A stretch of 64,000 nucleotides of DNA from Pararge aegeria (GCF_905163445.1 NC_053183.1:19282001-19346000); one strand, 5' to 3'; shown: positions 43,819 to 54,994, counted from the first letter of the stretch. The notes: generated by a model not told the origin, from the sequence alone. Translations and numbers: made by a program.

Positions 43819-44098
43819 GTGAATGCACTTGAATTTAATCTAAACCCTCTAATATTTACTATCATTGTTTGTCCATTACTAATACGGATCATTTTGGATT
43901 AAGCGAAAATATGAATAAAACGAATATTTATTTAAAAAAATTTAGTTTAGAATTTACAATATTAGAATAGGGATATATGTTATCAATATTGAATCAGGAG
44001 TATCGTTCGAAGGAATACTGTTTTAAGAATAAATTATTATTTGGGATCCTTTGTTATATTTTTAGAAAGAACGATACAATGTCATAAGAGGATATCCT
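43819..44098 (+). other. Unclassified intergenic sequence
   Basis: Nothing recognised. Confidence 0.3.
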
Positions 44099-44169
44099 AA
44101 GTAAAAATATTTATTTATATTTGAGAAATGTGTCATACATTTCTCAAATATAAATAAATATTTTTACTT
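44099..44169. repeat. Perfect 32-bp inverted repeat
   Basis: Arms 44099-44130 and 44138-44169 are exact reverse complements around the 7-base loop 'tgtcata'. The arms are AT-rich but contain a mixed 'tttgagaaatg' core, so this is not simple-sequence pairing. Confidence 0.85.
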
Positions 44170-44359
44170 TAATAATCTTCAAAAATCAAAATATACCAAT
44201 ACATTTTTGTACATACGCGGGATAGATCCGAGAATTTCGATATTTCTAACTTATACACCAATTAAGTAAACGAACAAAACAGTGCTATAGACCTTACTAA
44301 ACTGTAGTATAGTAACCGTACCGTTTCAAAGTACTAGAATGGTAAAATACTAAACTTTC

Positions 44360-44505
44360 AGTAGTAGTATATGTACTCACATTAGAATAATGGCCTTTCG
44401 AGAGCACTTTAAGCTGTCGATCTCTGTCGACGTGGAAGTATGGTTCTCGTTAAACAATTCACGAGAATCTAATGTGGCTACTCTATACTGCACTCTCGGA
44501 CAACA
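44360..44505 (+). repeat. Dispersed repeat F, copy 1
   Basis: 'cattagaataatg', 'agcactttaagctgtcga' and 'aatgtggctact' recur at 48925-49050 in the same orientation. Family unknown. Confidence 0.5.
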
Positions 44506-44700
44506 CACCTAATGGGACGATAGAAAAAAAAGTTCCAATCGTATCTTATACAATAAATAATATATGTAAGTATAAAAATACCTGTATGAAGAGGCCTCTT
44601 TCATAGCAAACAAAAAAGTATGTCTAACGATGGATGGTTGGATAATATATTATTATATATTATGCGGTTATAATTTATTAAGAATATATATTATTATATA

Positions 44701-44877
44701 TTATGCGGTTATAGCCCAGTGGGTAGGAATCGGGGGACCGAGTTTGAATCCCAGCACGCACCTCTAACTTTTTTAGTTTATGTGCGTTTCAAACAATTAA
44801 AATAACATCAAACCTGTGTACCTAAGAGTTCGCCATTATGTTCTCAAAGGCGGGCGGAGTCAAAATGAAGCGTGTAA
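44701..44877 (+). mobile_element. SINE-B, 3'-truncated
   Basis: Head 'cggttatagcccagtgggta', 'accgagtttgaatcccagca' and body to 'gttctcaaaggcgggcggag'. Confidence 0.7.
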
Positions 44878-44892
44878 AAAAATGGGCCCAAG

Positions 44893-45490
44893 ATAGTCAT
44901 TAAGGGATAAATTTAAAGAAGTTAAAATAATGACCGTGCATAGTCAGTACATATTTGAAAATTTTATTTATGTCCATAAAAATATAACAAAATTTAAAAA
45001 GAAAATGGACTGTAACAATATTAATATAAGGAGCAAAAATAAAATCGTTGTGCAGTTTACTAGGCTACACAAAATTGCTAATTCATTCAAGGGCAATTGT
45101 ATAATATTATTTCATAACAAATTACAAAATGAAATCTTCGAGATGTCTCTCAATAAGTTCAAAGTTTATATAAAACGTAAGCTTACAGAAAAATCCTATT
45201 ATAATATTAAGGATTACTTGAACGATAAAAAAGCTCGGTTGTTAAATGCTCTAGCTTCATAGCTTAATATAAATAAACTGTGAGATGGTGATAACAAAAA
45301 AAAAAAAATTACCCGGCTAAGTTTGTTGAGGGCTGTTCTTAGACCAGGGCGCGTTTGGAACCCTCGTAGCTTTAGGTTTAAGTTGGCGTACGAAGTTATC
45401 ACCATCCCCTTACAATTATGTAAACATATATGTATGAACGCTTCATAAGTACCTGTGATAGGCCTACATGAATAAAGAAATTTTTAATTT
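44893..45490 (+). pseudogene. CR1-like LINE (second family), ORF2 C-terminus and 3' UTR
   Basis: The frame reads RDKFKEVKIMTVHSQYIFEN, FIYVHKNITKFKKK, RLHKIANSFKGNCIILFHNK and SYYNIKDYLNDKKARLLNAL. It aligns block by block with CR1 (FKEIGILTVASQYI, SAYRLRKVQNSFVGLSIRFY, GYNTFDEFLND) but is clearly a different family. Stop at 45260-45262. The 3' UTR runs to 'aggcctacatgaataaagaa'. The upstream catalytic domain is missing. Confidence 0.8.
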
Positions 45491-45603
45491 CCACCAATCC
45501 GCACCGGGACCGCGTGGTGGGCTACAGCCTTAACCCCTTCTCATTGTGAGAGGATACCCGTGCCCTGTAGTAAGCTATTAATGGGATTGTTATGAGGCTG
45601 ATG
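45491..45603 (+). mobile_element. SINE-B 3' fragment
   Basis: 'ccaccaatccgcaccgggac', 'cgtggtgggctacagcctta' and 'acccgtgccctgtagtaagc'. Confidence 0.65.
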
Positions 45604-45990
45604 ATACAGATTATATTCCTCTCCTATTCCCGCAGGTGTAGTAAGATAAAGGAAAAGGAATATAACGCAGAATGGACAGCAGCTTACTTCTACTATGTAC
45701 CTACTTACACCAACTCGTCTGCCCAGCGAGGTGATAATGGGCTAACCCTCCCATTGAGACAGGCCTTTACTTCAGCAGTGGACTGTTACAAGCTATTGAT
45801 GAAGATTACATTACAGTTGTCAGAGTTATCTAGTTATCAATCTTTCACGCTTATCCTATACATATTTTGTCCAAAAACTCTTAGTGCCTGAAGACAGTGG
45901 GTGTTGCCAGTAATGGCTTAGGGCTCTAAAACATAATCGCTAACTATGGGCCCAATAGAAATGCTCAGAGGTCAATGAAGAAAGTTTTTA

Positions 45991-46219
45991 AGTAAATAAA
46001 TACATTACGACAATGCACACTTCGCCATCTAGCCACAAAGTAAGCGTAGCTTGTGTTATGGGTAGTACCCACTACCCAGTAGATGACAGACATATTTTTA
46101 TGAATAATATCCATAAAAACACCCAGACACTAAAAAACATTCATGTAGATCACACAAACATTGTCCAGTTGTGGCAAACGAACCCACGGCCTTGGAATCA
46201 GAAAGCAGTCGGCCGTCGA
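45991..46219 (-). mobile_element. SINE-A, minus strand, head deleted
   Basis: Tail, 'cgccatctagccacaaagta', 'cagacactaaaaaacattca' and 'cgaacccacggccttgg', with part of the A-box region missing. Confidence 0.8.
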
Positions 46220-46342
46220 AATTTTGTTCTATGTGGACGTTGAAATGATAATAACGATAATGCTGTATAACTCTCGGAGATCAAACTTATCTCTCTGGTA
46301 AAATATAAACCGTATTCTGACACTTCAATCAAACGGTACTCA

Positions 46343-46666
46343 TCTATATATATAAAAGAAAGTCGTGTTAGTTACACTACTTATAACTCAAGAACGGCTG
46401 TACCGATATGGCTGAAAATTTGTAGGTGGGTAGCTTAGAGCCAGGAGACGGACATAGGATACTGTTTATCCCGTTCGACAGCGTTCCCGTCTGAGTTGAC
46501 ATAAAAAGTCAGTTACACCATTTATAACTCAAGAACGGCTGGACCAATTTTTATGATATTTGATTTTTTTGATTCCTCTTAGACCGGAATAGGATAATAA
46601 ATATTAAAATAATAACATTCATCAAAAAAATATGATGCGCGGTACGAAGTTCGCCGGGACAGCTAG
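46343..46666 (+). mobile_element. Helitron-like element, third subfamily
   Basis: Starts TC after A ('atctatatatataaaagaaa') and ends 'cgccgggacagCTAG' before T. It contains an internal tandem-like repeat of 'tataactcaagaacggctg' (about 46382 and 46522). Non-autonomous. A SINE-A starts at its 3' end. Confidence 0.65.
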
Positions 46667-46667
46667 T

Positions 46668-46938
46668 TATAAATAAATAAATTAATAAATATACTAGGAC
46701 AACACTCACATCGCCATCTAGCCCCAAAGTAAGCGTAGCTTGTGTTATGGGTACTAAGATGACTGATGAATAATTTTATGAATATTATGCATAAATACTT
46801 ATAAAATAGAGATAAACATCAAGACACTGAAAAACATTCATGTTCATCACAGAAACATTTTCCAGTTGTGGGAATCGAACTCGCGGCCTTGGTCTCAGAA
46901 AAATAAGGTCGCTGCCCACTGCGCCAATTGGCCGTCAA
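46668..46938 (-). mobile_element. SINE-A, full length, minus strand
   Basis: All parts are present: 'cgccatctagccccaaagta', 'actaagatgactgatgaata' and 'cactgcgccaattggccgtc'. It directly follows the Helitron CTAG|T end. Confidence 0.88.
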
Positions 46939-47039
46939 ACAATTTTATTAGCGAGAGAGTAAGAAGCGTTTATGCGACTACTACGATGAAAACAAGTATA
47001 ATGTGGAATTAAATAAAGGCTAAAGAAAATAATAATTTA

Positions 47040-47310
47040 AAAAAAAAAATTAAAAATAACCGACTTTCAGTATGGGTTCATTATTCTACTAGTCAAGTCC
47101 TTTCATTTGATACCCAAATCGATGGAGTTGTCAAAAAATACGTAACCCGCCATTTTGTGGCGGCGGCCATCTTGAACCGATTTTCATCAAACATAGTTAA
47201 AAACCCCTAACAATTCAAATTCCAAACGAAAGAAACGAAATCAAAATCGGTTCATCGTTTCCGGAAATATGGTTTTACAGACAGACACACACACACTTAT
47301 AGCAATGCTG
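47040..47310 (+). repeat. Dispersed repeat G ending in (AC)n
   Basis: 'ataaccgactttcagtatgg', 'gtaacccgccattttgtggc', 'ggcggccatcttgaaccgat', 'aaaatcggttcatcg' and a (ac)n run. A reversed fragment lies at about 28379-28460. It is common in Lepidoptera by memory of pattern; I cannot assign a superfamily. Confidence 0.5.
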
Positions 47311-47837
47311 TGGGTGCATGCACTGTTGTGTAAATTATCACCACCATCTTACTGCTATAGAAAAATGTATATAAAGTGCCTATCAAGGTACGTGTGTTTT
47401 AATATACGACTAGGTATAACATTGACTTTGAAAGAACGAGGTAAATAACCTGACTCAAAAACAGACAGAAACTATTTATAAAACTTGTATTTTGGGCCTT
47501 CAATTAATCTAATTTTAATCTATTTAATTCTAATTTATTCAATTAATCTTCAATCTATCTAATTATTTTTAATATAATATACATAGGCAAACATATACCT
47601 AAGCGACGCGAACTCACACGACGCAATCATACACTCAATCATCGCGTCAAAACGTTACTTTACATAAAAATAAATTGTTTAAGAAATTAAAGATTAGTCT
47701 AAATTCAGATTAAGTTAAACAAATTCAGATAAATAAATAATTATTATATTAAGTAGGTACCTTACTTTATCCTAAATAAGGTAAAGTGTGAGTCGGACTG
47801 GTAAGAGATATGTTCAGTATTGTCTATCAAGAAAAAG

Positions 47838-47945
47838 GAAGTCTTTATTGCACATACAAATAGAAAGAAATTCAAAACACGCACAAAGGCGGCCTTATCG
47901 CTTGAAGCGATCTCCTCCAGACAACCTTTGGTTTCTATCAAAATA
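47838..47945 (-). mobile_element. Third LINE family 3' UTR, minus strand
   Basis: 'gaagtctttattgcacatac', 'acaaaggcggccttatcgct', 'tgaagcgatctcctccagac' and 'aacctttggttt' are the exact reverse arrangement of 43140-43290. Confidence 0.75.
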
Positions 47946-48134
47946 TAACGTACTTTTTTTTCTTACATTAAAGTAAGTGCTGTAAAAAAATTCTTAATGA
48001 ATTGTCTGATATTAACATCTTGAACGGATGTTTTGAAATTTTGGATTTCAGTTACAATATGAGGATATTGATTACTTAGGGACAATGAATATTTGATAAT
48101 AACTGAAAACAGGCAAGTAATTCAGCAGTTTACG

Positions 48135-48432
48135 ACGACCTCCTTGGCGCAGCGGTGAGCGCTGTTAATCAGGAGGTCCCGGATTCGATCCGCAGCAGGG
48201 TCAATTTGGGAATTTATAATTTCTGAATTTTCTCTGGTCTGCTTAGGCGGGAGGATTCGGCTGTGGCTTGTTACCACCCTACTTGGCTAGGTTTTATGAA
48301 TCGAAGAGACCAATTTGGGGTATAGGTTTAATATAACTGCCTAACACGTTAGCCCGATCCTATCTTAGACTGCACTTAACAGTCAAGAGCTTATTGAAAT
48401 TGAGGTGAAATTACGGTCAAGAGCGTTTATGT
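48135..48432 (+). mobile_element. SINE-C, full copy
   Basis: tRNA-like head 'cttggcgcagcggtgagcgc' (A box) and 'cccggattcgatccgcagca' (B box). The body has 'aatttctgaattttctctgg' and 'ttgttaccaccctac'; the 3' part has 'gttagcccgatcctatctta' and 'gtgaaattacggtcaagagc'. Confidence 0.75.
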
Positions 48433-48442
48433 AGGGAAATAA

Positions 48443-48778
48443 AAAACGTGTGTATACTTATGTACACGCGTTAGAAGTTATACTTCTTTCGCGTAAATAG
48501 ATAAAAAATGTAGTCTCTCGCCTTATTCTACGTTTGTAGAAAAACTCAACTAACAATAAAAAGAAGGTATTGAAAGTTTTATAATAACGCATTATCTAGT
48601 TAAATAAAGTTTATTTAAATTAAAAAAAGTACACATCGTGAATACAGTTGTCAGTTCTCACGCAATCATAGAAAGATGTCCTTACTTCACTATAGCTGAA
48701 TTCAGGGTGTCGGTTTTTTTGACGGTGTTAAAATTTACTCTCATCATTATTTTCTAACGCGCCAAAGTATAACTTCGA
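48443..48778 (+). mobile_element. MITE with palindromic ends, copy 2
   Basis: 'acgtgtgtatacttatgtac', 'agaagttatacttctttcgc', 'ttcagggtgtcggttttttt' and right end 'aacgcgccaaagtataactt'. Same family and orientation as 35930-36330. Confidence 0.65.
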
Positions 48779-48924
48779 AAAAATGTTTTCTTACATAAAC
48801 ATTTTACGATTTAACAAAAACAAAGAATGTTTTGAATTAGACTTGACAATATGTACTCGTAGAGTAAAAACATTAGCCAAACGGCCTTTATGCTATGCAT
48901 CAAAATATTTTCTACGATTGCACT

Positions 48925-49050
48925 GTACTCGCATGTAATGGTACATGCATTAGAATAATGCTTCCTTGGCAAGCACTTTGAGCTGTCGACGCTGAGATAC
49001 TGAGCTCGTTAAGTCGTTTGGTGGCAAATGTGGCTACTTCACTTCCAGGA
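48925..49050 (+). repeat. Dispersed repeat F, copy 2
   Basis: 'gcattagaataatgc', 'gcactttgagctgtcgac' and 'aatgtggctacttcac'. It lies between two oppositely oriented MITE copies. Confidence 0.5.
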
Positions 49051-49151
49051 ACAGCGCGAAATGTAAAACCCTATTTTATATTTTATTATTTTCATAAATT
49101 ATACATACTTACCGGATCTAGTTACGACAGCAAGACGTAGCTTTTTGAAGT

Positions 49152-49370
49152 TATACTTCTTTTGGCGCGTTAGGGAAACATTATAAGAGTATTTTTTTAC
49201 AATGCGCACCGTCACAAAAAACTGACACCTTGAAGTTAGCTATAAAATTTGACAATGTACACTTTCTAGTCTGCGGGCTCATTCCAAATTGTAACGTTGA
49301 CTAAAACTTGGTTGTCCGATAATGACTCTATTAGTATTCCAAATTTAATTATAACGTTTATAATGTCCAT
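49152..49370 (-). mobile_element. MITE with palindromic ends, copy 3, minus strand, partial
   Basis: Starts with the reversed right end 'gaagttatacttcttttggc' and continues 'gcgcaccgtcacaaaaaact', 'gaagttagctataaa' and 'gacaatgtacactttcta'. The left terminal repeat is not found before 49400. Confidence 0.6.
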
Positions 49371-50895
49371 TCCTTTGGCCATGGCCAAATTTTTAATATT
49401 CCACTGAATAAATTTCAACATTATTTATAAAGATGGCCAAGTAATTCAGCGTTCCGATCCGATGTTGGTGTTATAATAAAGTGAACATACAATAAAATGA
49501 CTTAACTAATAAAGTTAGACCGATTTTTTCTAAAGCGACCGCCTAGGGGATAGCCACTTTATTCTCTTAAGTTTATCCTCTTTTCTTCATTCTCTTTTAT
49601 TTAAAACATCGTGTAGAAACCTGCATGCCTAAGAACTGAACATAATTTTATTTTTTATTTAATTTTTTCTTTAATTGGAAAACCAACAGTTGTAGATACT
49701 AAATAGTTAATAAATTGGTTGACTTAAAACTAATAACAGGTTTCCACAGATAAGTCTTATATAAACAAGGGTACCTGATAGAACCCAGCAATAACGCAGC
49801 AAACTATAACAAAGTGTTAAGTTTACCTAGCATGCAACAGCTATGCATGCATCTACTAAGTTGCGACGTACACTGTTTATATTACCATAAAATAAGTCAA
49901 TTTCGGGGTCATTGTAAACAGAATTAAGAAGGCGAGAGACACGGATTATAAAGTAATTAAATCTATTCTTAGATTTAGTTAAGGGTACGTGCAGAATCTT
50001 TTTATGCCTAGGTAATCGCGAGGGTACAAATAAATCTAACTTAGTAAGTAATTCCGGACTATCTATTGACCCTCTAACAATAATATTCTTCAAGGCGTAT
50101 TAAGTCTACTAACTCGCATTTGACCAGCGTAATATACGGGCTATAACGACCTAAGCCCTTCTTATTCTGAGAGAAAACACGGAACCTGGGCCGGGAACGG
50201 GTTGATGATGGTAAAGCGAATGTAATTTATTTAATTTTAAAGGCATAGCAGGTGGATGCAGGAATATATCTGTTTATCCGTGCACTTACATCATTAAGGC
50301 TGGAAATAAAATTTCAAGATATTTTCACCCAACTGTCAATAATTGTTTTCGTCCAACGGTCAATAAAACCGGTGGGTGCACTGAAAATAAAGTGAACGTA
50401 CGCATATTTTTTGTCCATACAAAATGCTGTAACCAACTAAGTAAGAGCTCTCTGTACTTCACAGACACAATGGTCGGACTTCCACCACCACGAGTGATAT
50501 AACGGTTATAAATTAAAGTATGAGAGCTATATAAATTGCAACAACTGCGAGTTTTCATAATAGCACAAAGTGGTCTTAATTTATCGAGGCTGCCTGTTTC
50601 TTTGCCTGTAAATTCGAAACGACCGTTCCAGATGCCATTACAATATTTTCCCGCCAAAATAGTATGGATCTACCAATTTTCCGGAGTGAACTGAAAAAGA
50701 CGTGAAAATAGGTTCACGAAACGGGGCCGTTTTTAAAGTATGTTTTGTTGTTGGGATGAGAGTTTTATTCTTTTTATCCAACTTCCAACTCGTTCAACAA
50801 TTTTTAGTTGCTCCGGAACCAAGTCGCTAACTAAGAGAATGATAAAAATTGTCAGCTTTACTCAGTCACTGTGAGTGACGTGACACAGACACAGT
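49371..50895 (+). other. Intergenic with unrecognised minus-strand frames
   Basis: Minus-strand open frames of 88 codons (49827-50093; NKRFNYFIIRVSRLLNSVYN-like) and 110 codons (50325-50657; GIWNGRFEFTGKETGSLDKL) are unlike AT-rich noise. The first has the feel of a LINE ORF2 C-terminus (R-[FY]-N-Y-F-x-x-R). Neither can be named. A SINE-B scrap is at about 50125-50210. Confidence 0.3.
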
Positions 50896-51126
50896 AATAA
50901 TAAATAAATAAATATACTACGTTAATACACAAATCGCCATCTAGCCCCAAAGTAAGCGTAGCTTGTTTACATAAATACTTAAAATATACAGATAAGCACA
51001 CAGTAGATAAACAGTTTTTCAGTGTCTGGGACACTGAAAACCATTCGTGTTCATAACACAAACATGTTCCAGTTGTGGGAATCGGACCCACGGCACTCCG
51101 ACAGCAGAATCGCTGCCCACTGCGCC
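50896..51126 (-). mobile_element. SINE-A, minus strand, rearranged body
   Basis: The tail and head are normal. The body contains both 'tttttcagtgtctggg' (+ sense) and 'acactgaaaaccattc' (- sense) back to back at about 51016-51045, a small local inversion/duplication. Confidence 0.8.
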
Positions 51127-51391
51127 GAGGACGATGAAGATATGTTGGGTCGGAGTATATTTTGTAGAATAACAGATGAAAGTTGGTATGGGTAAAATCT
51201 CACAATTAGTCAAAGACTTTCATAATGACTGTTTTGACCTGATTTCATGCACGTAAAACAACTCGGTGATTGACACTAAATATCGTCATCGTCACCATTA
51301 CATTAACCGGCCCACTACAGACGGTCTCCTCCCACAGGGAGAAGGAGTTCAGGCCGGAACGCACCGGAACACTAAAACGCTAAGCGGCACG

Positions 51392-51560
51392 TTCACATAC
51401 ACGTTAGTAGCGTGGTAACTAGCCGCGGCCCCGCTCCCACCAGACCAGACCAGAGAAAATTCAGAAATTATAAATTCCCACATTGCCCCCAGCTGGAAAT
51501 CTAACCCGGACCGTCTACTTAAATTCATAGTGCTCACCGTTGCGCCAGACAGGTCGTTAA
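51392..51560 (-). mobile_element. SINE-C 5' half, minus strand
   Basis: 'cgtggtaactagccgcggcc', 'cagagaaaattcagaaatta', 'ctggaaatctaacccggacc' and 'gctcaccgttgcgccagaca'. A SINE-B 3' scrap (51297-51346) lies just before it. Confidence 0.65.
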
Positions 51561-51684
51561 AATACTGTATAAATAGCTTATTTTAATCGACTACAGGAAG
51601 GAGGGCAATATAATTGATGGCCTTTTTGCTTCTTTTTCCACTAAACTCTAGCTGCGTTGTTGGTTTTCATAATCATGTTAACCC

Positions 51685-51931
51685 AAGTTAAGGCCGTAGT
51701 CCACCACGCTGGCCCAGTGCGGATAGGTGGACTCCAGACACCTGTGAAAACATTGTGTTGAACTCTCAAGCAGGCAGGTTTCCTCACGATTTTTTCCTTT
51801 ACCGTTGAAGAAAGTGATATTTTAATTACTTAAAACGCACATAATTTAGAAAAGTTAGAGGTACTGGGATTCAAACTCGGCTCTCCGAAAGTGAAGTCAA
51901 ACTCAATCCATAGCGCTATCACCGCTTCACC
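51685..51931 (-). mobile_element. SINE-B, near full, minus strand
   Basis: 'aaggccgtagtccaccacgc', 'gcaggcaggtttcctcacga', 'aaaacgcacataatttagaa', 'ctgggattcaaactcggctc' and 'atagcgctatcaccgcttca'. Confidence 0.75.
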
Positions 51932-52244
51932 ACTAAATATGTTTCCATTAATTTAATACCTTGAAATTCACTGAACGTTCCCAAAGTTTCTCGTTTGGTT
52001 TCCTAATGGTATTTTCCTGGAGCATAACTTTTGTAAGTTTTCCGAATTTTCAAAACTTTCTTATCTTGTTCTACATTCACCAAAATTAATAGATCTAGAA
52101 GAAACCACTCACAACTATGTGAGGGCTGCCTTTCTATAAGACAAACTCCATTAAGATTACTTTATTTTCACAGCTGTGGTTTAAGTTTTTGTTACCTTGC
52201 TCTAAAATGAATAAATCAATATGATTTATTCATTTTGAAATCTT

Positions 52245-52640
52245 CTATCTTCTATATATATAAAAGAGAAAGTGTGTGGGTATGTTCCGTATAGGCTCCG
52301 AAACGGCTGGACCGATTTCAATGAAACTTTTAGGGAATCTCCGGATTGACCTGGCGAGTAATCCTGTAAAGTTTGGTGACGATCGGAGCACTCCTATTTT
52401 TGAACTGTCAAACTTTCAAATACAGCTTTTATTTTCTATGATGATATTCTTTTGTTGGGTGTACATGGGTGTAGATAATGATCCTCACTCGCTCGAGAAG
52501 AGAATAGAACAGAATGAATACGGAGAGAAATAAATGATTTAATATATTATGAGACTTAAATTAAAAATTTAATGATGTAAGTTTATTGTTTAAATTAAAT
52601 AAAGCAAAATCTAGCCCGGCGAAGCGGTCTGGGTACGCTT
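52245..52640 (+). mobile_element. Helitron-like element, fourth subfamily, decayed 3' end
   Basis: 'tctatatatataaaagagaa', 'aggctccgaaacggctggac', 'cgatttcaatgaaactttta' and 3' region 'cggcgaagcggtctgggtac'. The expected CTAG is mutated. The 85-codon open frame at 52276-52533 is a by-product of this element. Confidence 0.55.
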
Positions 52641-53091
52641 GTGCTAAATAAATGTAAGCCCTAAGTGATTTTAAGAATGCTCTTTTGAGTCGTGCCATCA
52701 ACAATGATAAGGTGGATAACGACTAGACAAACCAGGCAGTTGAAAACATAACTGACGTAACAGTCTAACAGCTGTGAAGACCAAACCTCTTACAACTATT
52801 TTAAAGTTCACGGTATCATTGGCTTATCGCCAGTTCTCAGATCCGCCTTTCATCACTGATATTAGAGCTCAAAATACGTGATTTGACTTAAAAATTGTCT
52901 ATACAATCTCGCTTTAAACATTTTAAGAAAAATACGATTTGTAATGATATTGTATTTCTTCATCGACTTCCACTATCCGAAAACGACTTTCTTTTTTTAT
53001 ATTCACCTACAAGCTGAAATAATAGCACTTTTAAAAACTTTCGGCCTTTGACGAAATAGATCAATAAAGTTATTTGCGGTAGCAAGATTAC
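52641..53091 (+). other. Unclassified intergenic sequence
   Basis: Nothing recognised. Confidence 0.3.
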
Positions 53092-53331
53092 AACGACAAT
53101 ACACACATCGCCATCTAGCCCCAAAGTAAGCGTAGCTTCTGTTATGGGTACTAAGATGACTGATGAATATTTTATTAATATAATACATAAATACTTAAAA
53201 TATACATATAAACACCCAGAAACTGAATCACATTCATGCTCATCACATAAACATTTTCCAGTAGTGGGTATCGAACCCACGACCTTGGATTCAGAAAGCA
53301 GGGTCGCTGCAAACTGCGCCAATCGACTGTT
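53092..53331 (-). mobile_element. SINE-A, minus strand
   Basis: 'cgccatctagccccaaagta', 'aacacccagaaactgaatca', 'gggtatcgaacccacgacct' and 'aactgcgccaatcgactgtt'. Confidence 0.85.
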
Positions 53332-53371
53332 GAAAAGGAGTATGCGCTAAGTATAAATGCCATACCCCTAA

Positions 53372-53440
53372 TAAATTAGCCCGATACCATCTCATACTGC
53401 AACATTTCTTACCAGTAGGTGATATTGCAGGCGAAGCCGA
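53372..53440 (+). mobile_element. SINE-C 3' scrap
   Basis: 'attagcccgataccatctca', 'tactgcaacatttctt' and 'ggtgatattgcaggcgaagc', joined directly to a CR1 copy. Confidence 0.55.
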
Positions 53441-54027
53441 TATATAAACTTAGATCACGCGAATCCCTACCAAATTTATAGAAATAGGTATACTTACAGT
53501 AGCATCGCAATATATATATAATAATATTATCTTTATTAAACTAAACATATGTAATTATAAACAAAAAGTCTATATAAACAGTCGACTAACTAGAAACGGA
53601 CATAAATTAGTGATATCTGCATATCGTCTGAGAAAAGTACAGAGTCCTTTGTGGGGATGGGTATATGCTTTAAAAACATGATACCGAAGGTAATATTAGA
53701 TCTACCTTTACCTAAGTTTAAACAATATATTAAAACACATTTAACAAATCATGGTTACTACACGATTGATGAATTCCTTAACGAAAAGGCTGCTTGGAAG
53801 CAGGCCACTCCGCTCTCATCTCTCACAAAACAGAACAATTCTAAAGATTGTTAAACTTTAAAATGATGTTGGAGAAGATCAATCTGTTGAGTTTCTTGCC
53901 GGCTCTTCTCAGTGGAATCTGCCTTCCGAACCGGTGGTAGTCACTACAAACAGACTGACTTGACGTTTTCAGTGCTTATTAATTAGGCTTACATGAAATA
54001 AATGAATTTTGAATTTATATTTGAAGG
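53441..54027 (+). pseudogene. CR1 LINE, 5'-truncated (ORF2 C-terminus and 3' UTR)
   Basis: 'gatcacgcgaatccctacca' onward encodes the last ORF2 segment with one frameshift, then MGMGICFKNMIPKVILDLPL, HGYYTIDEFLNEKAAWKQAT and the CR1 3' UTR ending 'aaataaatgaattttgaat'. It is a sister copy of 27235-27780. Confidence 0.85.
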
Positions 54028-54228
54028 CTAACTTTGAGTGAAATTAAAAAAAAATAAGCATGGTGCTGTCACAGATTCAGCCAGCCGCCAGCATCGACCA
54101 GGTCCGGCACTGGCCACATCCGCTTCACATCCAAACCCGTCACGCCCCGATCCTCAGAGCCAATCTTTATTCCGAAGTTACGGATACAATTTCCCGACTT
54201 CTTTTACCTACATTTGCAGTACGTACAC

Positions 54229-54300
54229 AGTAGAGATTTTGTGACAGCTAGTCCGAGGAAGTACTACTTTCCCGGACTAGCTGTCACAAAAATCTCTACT
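54229..54300. repeat. 27-bp inverted repeat with mixed composition
   Basis: Arms 54229-54255 ('agtagagattttgtgacagc', 'tagtccg') and 54273-54300 are complementary apart from one extra A, around a 17-base loop. The arms are not AT-only, so chance pairing is unlikely. Confidence 0.8.
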
Positions 54301-54797
54301 AAAATCAGCATTGTCACTTATCTGCTAATTTGTTGTAGTAAAACAAAAATCTTCCTAACGAAGCTCATTATGGCTTAACAAACGCCGATGATTGATCGAC
54401 TTCGTAGCAGTTAGACTACACCGTACTTATAGTTTACGATAATATGATACTTTGGATCAAGCGTCACTTCAACCCAAAATTTTCAATTTCTCTCCTCTAA
54501 ACGTGCCATAACCATACGACTTTATCGCTTTGAATTACGAAACCCTTTCAGATCAAAGAGTGCCGTTTCTATTCCCGGTAGGATTATTTCAGTTTGACGC
54601 TTTCAACCCTTTCGTGGTCATCAACCTTTAGGGACCTCGCGCACTACGCGGCCACAGGTAAAGGGTTTTAAACGGATTCGATTCTCTAGTATGACTGTTT
54701 ACCTGAACCCAACTAAAACGTAAACTCTAGCACCTTACCGACAAAGAGCGTTCCGGTAAAAACCGATTAGTGGTATAGATTTAATATTACTGCTTAC
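54301..54797 (+). other. Unclassified intergenic sequence
   Basis: No gene or named repeat is seen. A SINE-C-like scrap may be at about 54735-54795 ('ccttaccgacaaagagcg', 'aaccgattag'). Confidence 0.3.
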
Positions 54798-54994
54798 CAG
54801 TGGCGTGAATATAGGGTATGCACAGGGTATGCTGATAATATAAAATCAAGGAAATCTCCAGTACGAGTTATAAAAACTTAAGGGAAGGCATTTTCTCAGG
54901 GTAAGATCTTTAAGTTTTTTATAACTCGTGCTGGAGATTTTCTTCATTGTATATCATCTGCTTACTTAGTTCATACCCTCAATGCATGCACGGG
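54798..54994. mobile_element. hAT-like MITE, most complete copy
   Basis: The left half from 'cagtggcgtgaatatagggt' and the right half ending 'ctcaatgcatgcacg' are long inverted repeats of about 85 bp each ('ctccagtacgagttataaaa' / 'tttttataactcgtgctgga'). Almost the whole element is a hairpin. The outermost right bases are decayed. Confidence 0.7.

Noticed and set aside
52276..52533. 85-codon open frame that looks protein-like
   Set aside because: Lies wholly inside a Helitron-like non-autonomous element whose sequence recurs in part elsewhere.
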